Assembly (NCBI GenBank): GCA_003427395.1
Contig: BFEA01000510.1
Span: 993,227 to 1,016,027, forward strand
Reading direction: 5' to 3'
Source of the DNA: Chara braunii
Lineage: Eukaryota; Streptophyta; Charophyceae; Charales; Characeae
DNA: 22,801 nt
The position numbers and the translations under genes were made by a program. Shown in pieces: positions 1-8,600 of this stretch (within the stretch, counting starts at the first letter, position 1; each line of letters begins with the position of its first letter). The notes beneath the pieces were generated by a model. That model was not told the DNA's origin. It made no database searches and saw only the letters and a list, made by a program, of their open reading frames with translations.

Positions 1-201
1 AAAAAATGACAGAATGAAATGACAGTGTGATAACGGATTAAAAAATGACAGATTGAAATGACATAGTGTGATAACGGATTAAAAAATGACAGATTGAAAT
101 GACATATTGTGATAACGGATTAAAAATAACAGATTGAAATGACATAGTGTGATAACGGATTAAAAATTGACAGATTGAAATTACATAGTGTGATAACCGA
201 T
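1..201. repeat. Tandem array, about 5 copies of a 40-41 bp unit
   Basis: Five head-to-tail copies carry the sub-motifs ATGACAGATTGAAATGACA and GTGTGATAACGGATTA with few differences. The array may begin before the window. The last copy decays near 201 (AACCGAT). No open frame of note; it reads as a satellite or minisatellite. Confidence 0.9.
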
Positions 202-280
202 GGAAATTATTACCGAACGGAGTAGTAAACAAGTAGAAGAGTATCCGAGCTGTCCGGATACGATGAATCGTATAGGTAAA

Positions 281-437
281 TAACGGATTAAACAATGGAT
301 TTAATTAAATAACGGATTAAACTATGGATTTAATTAAATAACGGACTAAACAATAGATTTAATGAAATAACGGATTAAACAATGGATTTAATGAAATAAC
401 GGATTTAATTAAATATCGGATTCAAATAAATAACGGA
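281..437. repeat. Tandem array of a 29-bp unit (4 full, 2 shortened copies)
   Basis: Units begin TAACGGATTAAACAATGG and continue ATTTAATTAAA. Four 29-bp units are followed by two 17-bp shortened ones. The unit shares TAACGGATTA with the array at 1-201, so the two arrays are probably related. Confidence 0.88.
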
Positions 438-499
438 GAGGGGGACCGTGCGATTGAATGTAGCTTGCTAGAGTGTTTGAGAAGAATCATGACAGAAAA

Positions 500-600
500 C
501 CTGATGTCCCGGATACAATGGATCGCAGTGTAACGTGGGTTTAAATTTTAACTCGCCCGATGACCGGATACAATGGATCGCAGTTCAACGTGGTTTTAAA
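500..600. repeat. Two direct copies of a 55-bp unit
   Basis: CCGGATACAATGGATCGCAG occurs at 509 and 564, each followed by T.AACGTGG.TTTAAA. The spacing is 55 bp. A related CCGGATACGATGAATCG occurs near 255, so this is a diverged family member of the local repeats. Confidence 0.8.
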
Positions 601-724
601 ATTGAACCCTCCTAGTATTACGTAAATTGAGTCGGAGACTTTTGAGCTTGCAATTGGGGATGGAGGGTAAGCGGCGTCGATTAGACTTTCGATTTTTTAA
701 ACTTAATTTTGCGTTCTCCTCTGC

Positions 725-847
725 GACATCACAGCCGTTAAGAATAAACAAATAAACAAATAAATAAAAATAAAAATAAATAAATGAATAAATGAATAAA
801 TAAATAAATAATTTAAAATAAATAAATAAAAATAAAAAAATAAAAAA
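725..847. repeat. A-rich (AAATA/TAAA)n microsatellite
   Basis: About 120 bp of AAATAAATA-type repeat with scattered C and G. It abuts the left end of the foldback element at 848. Confidence 0.85.
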
Positions 848-1122
848 ATCTAGGCTACCAGAGTGGCCCGGGGTCACTTGCCAGGCCGGGCCAAAAAAAA
901 AAAAATAATAAAAAATAATTTAGAGTTTATCTTGTATTCTAAATTTGGTGAAGAATTTCGATGTGACCCTGAGGCAAAAGTTGTTCAGTTTATTTTTCTG
1001 CATAACACTTTTTTTTTCGGAGTTTTTGGATTTTTTTTTTTTTTTTTTTTTTGCTGGGACCTTCCCTGGTCCTTGCACGGGCTGGCCACCCGGGGCCCGG
1101 GCGGCCCGGCTGGTAGCCTAGA

Positions 1123-1123
<1 letters not shown>
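848..1123. mobile_element. 276-bp foldback (MITE-like) element with perfect 14-bp terminal inverted repeats
   Basis: ATCTAGGCTACCAG at 848-861 is the exact inverse of 1110-1123. Both arms continue into GC-rich sequence (GGCCCGGG-type) and then into homopolymer runs (A at 893, T at 1029), so the arms can pair further in imperfect form. It holds no coding capacity. Its flanks are (TAAA)n on both sides, so a target duplication cannot be defined. A related short palindrome lies at 21338-21369. Confidence 0.65.
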
Positions 1124-1163
<40 letters not shown>

Positions 1164-1190
1164 AAATAACTTAAATAAATAAATAAATAG
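1124..1190. repeat. (TAAA)n microsatellite
   Basis: AAATA units run from the right end of the foldback element to about 1188. Insertion into, or expansion beside, an A-rich target would explain the same motif on both sides of the element. Confidence 0.85.
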
Positions 1191-1822
1191 CATGGTCTCT
1201 GCACATTCAAGGATATGACAACACATAAATCAAGCAATAGTCCAAAGAAAGAAAAGAAGAAACTCAATAGAAGAAGATATTTACGGCACGTTATTCAAAT
1301 TACGCCGCCAATTGATGAATGAACTGTGATGCTTGTAAAAAGTGTGAGGTGGATCAGTTTATCCTCTTTTGTCGTCATGCGATAGTTTTTTTTTTGGTTG
1401 CTTTTTTATTGTCGAAAATAAAACGCTGCGGGATTTTAGTCATACAATATCCCAGTAGCTCGTAGTTTTAATTGCGGTTATTAAAAAAAAAAAAAAAAAG
1501 GAAAAAAAAGAAAAAAAAGAAAATGAGTTTGTAGGACTGTGGCGCGCGATGTGGTGATGCCTGTACATACTGCGAATGGTTCCTCCTTTCCCCCCCCGCC
1601 CCCCCCCCCCACACACACACCCCGATAAGTAACATGCCAATTGGACTGTTGAGCCTGAGTCTCCCACTAGCACGAAAATTGCAAAATAAGTTAAATAACT
1701 ATCGAGAAATATATAATGTGTGTCCTAATTTATCCATTTATGAGGAAACTGTGCCTGTGACACACTTTTAGTCCTTGTAGTTAAAAAAAAAAGGCAAGAA
1801 AAGACAAACTGGCGCCGGTATC
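1191..1822. other. Non-coding stretch with homopolymers; no gene seen
   Basis: I see no gene here. It holds an A/AAAAG run at 1483-1523, a C-rich run passing into (CA)n at about 1588-1622, and otherwise unremarkable AT-rich sequence. Short open frames cross the homopolymers and have no recognisable protein signature. Confidence 0.7.
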
Positions 1823-2105
1823 ATGGTGTGAGTTTCAAAATGTCCAAGTTTAGCGGGGGTCTAGAATTGCACCAGTAAAACTGCCCGCAGTGGAGCGCGT
1901 GGCAGATGTATGGTGTGAGTTTCGAAATGTCCAAGTTTAGCGGGGGTCTAAAACCTCACCAGTAAAACCTGACCAGTAAAACCGCCCCAGTAAAACCGCA
2001 CCTGTAAAACTGCCCGCAGTGGAGCGAGTGGCAGATGTAGTAGGGTCGATTTTTTTTCGGTTCCACTTCCGAAACTGCCCAAGTTGCCCGCAGTGGAGCG
2101 CTCCT
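1823..2105. repeat. Complex tandem duplication (87-bp unit plus CAGTAAAAC sub-repeats)
   Basis: ATGGTGTGAGTTTC.AAATG followed by TCCAAGTTTAGCGGGGGTCT occurs at 1823 and 1910. CTGCCCGCAGTGGAGCG occurs near 1881 and 2009, and in part near 2090. Between them the short unit CCAGTAAAAC(C/T) is repeated about five times. Confidence 0.85.
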
Positions 2106-2265
2106 GAACGATGTGGGGTGTGACTCCACCGTACTTAACCGGTTATTGATTTAAAAAGTAATATATGTTTTTCAAACTTTTTCTCTTTTAAAGGGGGAGA
2201 ATTCAGGTAGCCATTGGGGGACTGACCCGCACCAGGTAATTCAGAATTATGTGATTTCATTCATT

Positions 2266-2342
2266 CAAGCCAGTTACTCGGGATTCGAACTTGGGTCTGT
2301 ATTTCAGCAGTTCATGGGTGTACCAACTGAGCTAGACCAACA
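2266..2342 (-). mobile_element. tRNA-derived SINE-like head (A and B boxes)
   Basis: On the minus strand TAGCTCAGTTGG (2334-2323) is a perfect RNA polymerase III A box and AGTTCGAATCC (2291-2281) a near-perfect B box. The spacing from A-box start to B-box end is 54 nt, as in a tRNA. The would-be acceptor strands (GTTGGTC and TAACTGG) do not pair, so it is not a working tRNA gene. A SINE head or an old tRNA relic fits better. The sequence continuing 5' on the minus strand (about 2430-2343) is the dispersed repeat also found at 6404 and 9855. Confidence 0.65.
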
Positions 2343-2360
2343 CCGGTGCGAGTGCGAGGC

Positions 2361-2440
2361 TCCATCTATTGGTGGGAGCATCACCTGCTGGAAAACGCCG
2401 GGTCCTGGACCAGCGTCCCTTTACAAAATGAATACAGAAT
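2361..2440 (-). repeat. Dispersed repeat copy (CTCCATCTATTGGTGG family)
   Basis: The plus strand has CTCCATCTATTGGTGG followed by GAGCATCACCTGCTGGA and GGGTCCTGGACCAGCGTCCC. Relatives occur on the same strand at 6404-6440 and 9852-9965 and, inverted, at 3977-4015 and 4378-4437. On the minus strand it lies directly 5' of the tRNA-like head, so the two may be one composite element. Confidence 0.6.
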
Positions 2441-3067
2441 GATGCATAGAAGGGAAATTGGAAGATGTCTGGAGGGTGCCTGCCAGGCTGGGCATTGATT
2501 GCTCTGGAAATCAGAGGATTGACTGAGCAGGTGTGAACATGACCCGAATCGTGGAACTGAGAGCTGGTGGTCCTCATCTCCCTCTCCAACCCTGTGCCTG
2601 GTCAGGGTATCGGGAGGAGCCACTGGGGGGAACCAGTGGGTATTCCTACCTGTCTCCCTGCCATCCCCCAAAAGCACCTACCCTTCGCCACTGTCCTCCG
2701 TCGGTCCTGCCCTGATGCCACACACCCACACTGGCAGAGAATTTGAAGCAACATGGACTAAAAGAAACAGACTGAGGCTGAATGACAAACACTGACTAAA
2801 ACTGACTACAACACAACATGACTGAAACACAAGCTAAAAAGCAGAAAAACAGACGACAAGGCAGACTGAAATGGCTAGACTGAGTGAAAAAGGACTGAAC
2901 TTGAGCAGGTGGGGATGGAAAGGAGGTGGTTGGGAATCGGGGGGGGGGAGACTCTTCACCCTGGTACTGGCACCGGATTCCTGATGTTGGCTGGGTCAAG
3001 ATTTTAAAGAGAGGGGTTAATAAGATAAAAGGGTAAGTATGTTCATGTCACCTTCGAGTATCGAATG
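2441..3067. other. Non-coding stretch; ACTGA-rich section, no gene seen
   Basis: I recognise no gene. From about 2755 to 2900 the motif ACTGA recurs at short irregular intervals (GACTGA, CTGACTAAAACTGACT), an old degenerate short-period repeat. A G run at 2939-2949 follows. Frames crossing 2533-2715 have no recognisable domain. Confidence 0.6.
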
Positions 3068-3364
3068 GGCAAAAAAAACACGCGTCGGCAAAGAAAACCG
3101 CGCCGAGTTTGAAAAGGCAACGGAAGTACCGACTGCCAAGGTGTCAGACCGGGTGTCATATTACAGGAGTCGGCCGTGGTGTCAGAGGGCAAAACAAAAA
3201 AGAAAGGAAAATGCCCAACGGATACTTTTGGACTACAGGAGTCGGCCGTGGTGTCAGAGGGAAAAACAAAAAAGAAAGGAAAATGCCCAACGGATACTTC
3301 TGGACTACGATCGCTCATTTCGAGTTGACGCGTGGTTTCTTTGCCGGCACAAGTATTTTTTGCC
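3068..3364. mobile_element. About 297-bp foldback element with an internal 72-bp tandem duplication
   Basis: The left end (GGCAAAAAAAACACGCGTCG then GCAAAGAAAACCGCGCCGAG) and the inverse of the right end (GGCAAAAAATACTTGTGCCG then GCAAAGAAACCACGCGTCAA) match over about 42 bp with several differences. Inside, a 72-bp unit starting ACAGGAGTCGGCCGTGG is present twice (3163 and 3235) and differs at only a few positions. Seventy-two is a multiple of three, but no domain is recognised in any frame. No clear target duplication is visible. Confidence 0.55.
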
Positions 3365-3976
3365 TTTAGGGTTTCAAAACATGCCGCGTCAGCCGTTATT
3401 TCTAAGATAAACAAGTAAAGCCAGTTACTGCCCTCATTTTCCCGGACGACCCGCTGACGGAAAACCTCTTCCGGGTGGGCAGACAAACTATTCTTTGGGT
3501 GATATGGTGGAAAAGGTGCATCTTGGAAATTGAGGGGGCATGGGTGGAGGAGGGGGAGGTAACTGAGGTCACTGGTGAGGTGGCTAGGCAACTGGTAAAG
3601 CAGAGATTACTAACCAGTGGCAGATAGCCGGACAGCGAATGAGCTGCGTGCATACCAGGCAAGATGTTGCTTCTGCGAGGAATGGTTGGGGGGAAGAAGG
3701 GGGGGGACGGATGGCAGACGTGTTTTGGTCAGGGGATGACTCCCATGGAGAGGGAGGGGAGGCAGGGAGAGACATACACAGAAATTAGAAGTTGCCCTTC
3801 CGGGACTGGGCTGCGATTGATCCTGGCGTCCCCCTGAGACCGGTGACAGACTTCCTGGATCCTCTCGGATCCTTTTCCCCCCGCCCATTATCACTGGTGG
3901 AAGTGGAGAGCAACGGGCGGAATAGAAAGAACAGGTCTCTGGGTGAGGCCATTCAAGCTTAAAAAAAAGTGTTTGA
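3365..3976. other. Non-coding G-rich stretch, no gene recognised
   Basis: The sequence is rich in GGA/GGG runs (for example 3536-3560 and 3688-3706). Short frames on both strands lack recognisable motifs. I see no promoter element I would defend. Confidence 0.55.
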
Positions 3977-4437
3977 GATTCTCAGCACATGATGCTCCCC
4001 ACTAAAGGACCAAACCTGTGTTAAAAAAAGAGACTGAGAGCCTGGAAAAAGGGACGCTGAGCCTGGTTCTCAGCACAAGGTTTCCTTTGCATGATAAACC
4101 GCGCGAGGATAGCATGCAGATAGCATGAGGATAGCATGAGGATGGCTCAGAGATAGGAGAACCTTGGGGCGGGCAAGGAGATGGAAGGAGGACCCACTGG
4201 TGCCCCCCGGTGGCTCCTGCCGATATTCGGCCAGGCCACGGGTTAGGAAAGGGCAGAAATTTCCGGAAAGGGCTGCTATGGGACGCTGGACCCGGTTTTC
4301 AGCATGTTAGTGGTTTCTTCTCTGATGGTTTCATGTTCATGACATTGTTTTTCTCGACCCTTCACCTTCGTATTTTCAAAGGGACTCTGAGCCCGGTTCT
4401 CGGCACCTGAAGCTCCCCTCAAATAGATGGAGCCTGT
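3977..4437 (+). repeat. Cluster of four partial copies of a dispersed repeat
   Basis: Fragments share GGGACKCTGRRCCYGGTTYT followed by CAGCAC and TGATGCTCCCC. Copies lie near 3977-4030, 4052-4085, 4278-4312 and 4378-4437. The last has AGCTCCCCTCAAATAGATGG, which links it to the inverted copies at 2361 and 6404. The first and last also share CCTGTGTTAAAA. A short GATAGCATGAG repeat (4107-4143) sits between copies. Confidence 0.55.
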
Positions 4438-4693
4438 GTTAAAACAAGTAAAGCTGGGACCAGGACTCTGGTTCTAAAGCGGGGACCAGGACTCGGATGC
4501 AGAAGGGAGCAGTTTTGATCAAGTTGTGGTTTTATGGTGCTGTTGTGGTTTTGCAGGATCTTTTTCGTGCAGGTCTGGTGAGGGTGCACATATACAACAG
4601 GATTAAAGAGCATTTTCAACACCTTCGAATACACTGCACGGCGCGTGACTGGCGAATAGACAGTAAGAGGAATACCCACATCAAGCAGCGGCA
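4438..4693 (+). other. Presumed 5' leader / promoter-proximal region of the sulfate transporter
   Basis: This is the 256 nt before the ATG. GGGACCAGGACTC is present twice (near 4456 and 4482). TTTTGCAG at 4549-4556 and TTTCGTGCAG near 4562-4571 both look like splice acceptors, so a 5' UTR intron is possible. No convincing TATA box is visible and the transcription start cannot be placed. Confidence 0.35.
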
Positions 4694-4969
4694 ATGGCGG
4701 TAGAATATGACGTAAGGGAGGACAGTGCAGAATGCAAGGTGGCGATTCCTCCAAAGCGTGCGATTCTGGATGATGCCATGTCCATATTGCCAGTGACAGC
4801 TGCGCGTGATCCCTTCAAGGACTTCAGGGGCAAGCGGCGGAGAGAGCAGATCAAGCTTCTTATCTATAGCATATTCCCGATCGTGGAGTGGATTCAGCGG
4901 TATTCCTGGAAGCTTTTTCGAGACGACCTCATTGCTGGCCTTACGATTGCTAGTCTTGCTGTTCCTCAG
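4694..4969 (+). CDS. SULTR exon 1 (residues 1-92)
   Basis: The exon opens with MAVEYDVREDSAECK and encodes a basic cytosolic N-terminus (DPFKDFRGKRRREQ), a YSIFPIVEWIQRYSW segment, then the start of the first membrane segment, DLIAGLTIASLAVPQ. It ends in phase 0 at CAG before the donor GTGTGT. An in-frame TAA lies 28 nt upstream, so the ATG at 4694 is the first available start unless a 5' coding exon exists elsewhere. Confidence 0.93.
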
Positions 4970-5592
4970 GTGTGTATCCGGTGCAATGCCAACCAAGAAC
5001 ACAAGTGAAGGACTCAGGGCGTACTCACACTACTGCCGTCTTCACCCGAATATAACGCCCGGTCATTATAGCTGTATTTGGGGCATTCTTGACCGGGCGT
5101 TCTATTCGGGTGAAAACGGTAGAACTTTTTTGACTTAATTCTGGATGACGGTGGACGTGATGGCAGTGAGAACACATCCATGCCTCATCGTAATGGCAGT
5201 CAGATACATTTACAAAAGTGCTTGTGTGAGTATTCCCTCTGATGGGTTTAATGTCTGCTCATCGATATTACATTTATGATTGAGACATCTTGCTTTGCAT
5301 TTCCACAGGTATTTTGTCTCTCTTTCATTACTTTGTAGGATGATTTCTTGATCTTACTGCCATCCTTTTGGTGCAGGGGCCATATGCTTATCTCTTCTTG
5401 AGCCACAATGAGGCCCGCACCGGCTTGTTTTTTTTTGGCATGCAGGGCGATTTTCGGGTCGGCATCGCTGGGTGAGAAAGGTAGTGGTGGGTTAAAGTAG
5501 TTTTTCGACGCTCCCCCCTTCCCCCCCCCCTCCCTCTAATGCTAGAAGTTTTCCACAGTTATGTCCCAATTTGAAAGAGCTGGAGTTCCGCC

Positions 5593-5626
<34 letters not shown>

Positions 5627-8600
5627 TAATTGAAAAAGAAATAATCATGGGCTTCTTGACAGGTTGTTAACTTGTAAGACACCCTGAAGATGCCAGTAGC
5701 CGGACCGGCAGAGAAGCGTTGGGGGACACCAGCAAGCTCTGTGACATGTTTACCCATATGTGTACGAGTGAGTGAACTTCGAGTCGGTACTTTCGCTCTC
5801 TTCTTGTGGCGCTGACGTCCATCGATGCTTTCATTCGCGTCTCCTATATCATTTGATAATTTTTAGTTGAAGCTTGATGACATCATTCTTTTTTGGGTTG
5901 ATTGCAATACATCCTATCTCTCTTGTTTTCTACGCTCTGGTTGAATCGCCAGTAAGTCGTGGTTGTACACAAGCTGCAACATGCTGTGGGATGAATGGGC
6001 CTTCATTCAAGTGGAAACGTCATGGCACTGTAGCGAAGGCTGGCGGTATCAAGCCACGATTTCTGGAAAGGAAAAAAAAAGCTACGTATGGATGGACAGC
6101 TTACGTATGGATGACACTTTTATGGGGATTTGTCTGGCTTTTGGTTTTATACAGGACCTTGCTTATGCGAAGCTGGCCCATCTGCCTTCAAAATATGGCC
6201 TGTGTAAGTGACTCCTTCTCAAAAAGGACATCCTGATTGGAAAGAAAAGGAAATTTTAAAGCAAAGAAAAAGAAGAAGAAAAGACAGTGTAAGATTTTTA
6301 TTTTTTTTTCATTTTTTTTTATTTTTTATTTTTTTTTAAAAGAAAACCCGCCTCCACCGGTATTAGTGCTGCTGATAAGAGCAGACACCACTAACACCAG
6401 GGGGGGACTCCATCTATTGGTGGGGAGCATCACCTGCTGGACAGTGTAAGCTAGCTACTCAAAGAGGGAAAATTTGAAGTTTTGATTTAAATAGAAAATA
6501 GTGGCGCATCACGTGTTTGAGTTGCACACGTGCAGCGCATAACGCATGCGCATGCATGCGTGCACACGTGATGAGGCACACGGCCGCACACCACAGTAAA
6601 TAGTGTCAACAAAAAAAAATCAGAAAGGGCAGGGTTTTTTTTTTTTTTTTTTTTTTTTTCCAAGTCCAGGGTCGTGTAGAGGCCAGATATTAGGCACATC
6701 CTTGAACGGGAAAAAAAACGGGGTCCACATCGTACTCCTCATTGGATTCAGTCTCATTACCGAAAGGCCCCTAGCAAGACATCAGCACGGGTCCTTCACA
6801 GCACCACGGGCATTCATTGAATTCTGGGTGAGACATGAGCAGGGCCGGAGTATGTATGTTCTGTATTCGAAGTCAGGCCTGTGTTCCAGCACTTATGGGT
6901 TACTACTAAAGACATTAGGGGGCTTGTTAGACACTCCTCAGGTGCGTAAAGTCCCCGAGGAAATTATTCGTTCCACCTGTCCACGGGGATAAAAAAAAAA
7001 AAAAAGTGAAAGCATCTCCGGGAATCCTCGGGGCGTCCTCAGGCTACAGCCATTTTGTGGCCTTCCCCTCGGAGGTCAAGGATCCGCGATAATCGGAGCG
7101 GTGAGGGCACCCGTCGTCGGCAAGAAATTTTCGTCGGCTGGCCCATTGGAGTTCCTACTGGGCAGCGACCGGACATCTTGGGTCTTCAACATTCTGCTTC
7201 CGGGAACCTTACGCCAACGGCTATTGGTGGTCGGCCGGCCCCCGCGGACGTCGTCGACCAGTGTTCTCCCTCGTAGTGCGTGCCGCCAAACGGAAAGGGG
7301 TCGAACGGTAGGCAAATTTGAATATTTTAGCCGACCCAAGTTTCTATTCCCAGCAGTGCTCCACGATTCAAAACATTAGGATGGTGTTTGCCGGATTCTG
7401 AAGTCTGCCGTTTGCTGCCCTCTTTTCGTCACCGTTTGCTGGAGGTGTACGGGCGCGGTGTACTTACTGCCCTTCCCCACGTGTCGTTCATGGCCGACGT
7501 CTTCCGAAGGCTGCCGCTGCTGTTCATGGTCATCATTGTGCGTGTCCTTCTCATCGTCTTCCACATCTGCATCCTCGGCAGGCTGCCTGGACGCACATGC
7601 AAGAGGCGTTTAGTGACGAAGGGCGTCATCATGGACGGGAGGCAGGCGAAGGATATGTCTTCAGTTGACCGTTTCGCAAGCCACTGGGCACGCAGCGTCC
7701 CGACAAGCACTGCAAGGGCGTACGACCGGTCTGCATACGCGCACCTGCCACTGCACGAACAACCACTGCCCGATACGTTAGATGAGGAGGCGGAGGAAGC
7801 ACGATCACGGACTGTGGCGCTGGGGAGCGGGTCCACCCAGGAGTGGGCGGGGAGCCAGTTGTATGGGAATGGTGAGACGACACAGTCCTTCACCGAACTC
7901 GTGGAAGAGGGCATGCGTGAAAGGGACACGAATGGCGGCGTGAATCTTTCATTTGGGCTGTGTAGCGAGAGCTCATTGGCTGCCAAACATTTTGTCCGCG
8001 TTGACCTACAACCTGACGATGGCGTAGGGCAAGTGACGCTAGTCGGCCAGTCTGCAAAGGCTCCGTCCGGAGACTGGGTGGCATCAGATAAAACAAGGGA
8101 GCGTCCGAGAGTGCAGTCAGTGCCGTCATCAGCGGCATGTGCTGCTGCCGATCCAAAGTGGATGCAGCCTCCATCGTTGTTGTCAGGAGGTGCCGACAAG
8201 TGAAGCCCCACGCCTAACTGCGGGCCGACGGACGAAGATTTCGTGGGCGGTGGTGGGGAGTGGGATGGGAGGCAGGTGTGGGTGGAACATCAGCAACTGG
8301 TGCATCGACAACGTAACGACACACAGAGAAGGAGCCGCCGGTAGTGGACACCAACAATTACAAGGACGCCGCCGAGGACGAGGAACGGCAGGATGACGAC
8401 ACAGGCGCCGTTTGGCTGATGCGGAAGAAATCCATGGGTGGTCGGGGCAGGAACAGCAAGGCTTGTTGAGTGCGCAGCAGGTAAAGAAAGTGGCGCTTGC
8501 GGGGAGCGAGGAGGAAGGTGAAGTGGAGGTCGAGGGCGACCGGAACTTTTGTCAATCGAACACATGGTTGCCCTCAACACAGCGAAGCGGGACCAGGATG

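Noticed and set aside
1-437. Regular repeats that could suggest a CRISPR array
   Set aside because: Units are directly adjacent without unique spacers, and the window is eukaryotic.
2266-2342. Functional tRNA gene on the minus strand
   Set aside because: A and B boxes are good but the acceptor strands do not pair and the anticodon arm is malformed.
5542-5757. Short minus-strand frame with a Gly run
   Set aside because: The Gly run is the 27-C homopolymer; no domain.
7429-8211. 260-codon minus-strand open frame opposite the Myb/SANT pseudogene
   Set aside because: It is the GC-rich antisense shadow; the plus strand carries the recognisable domain sequence.
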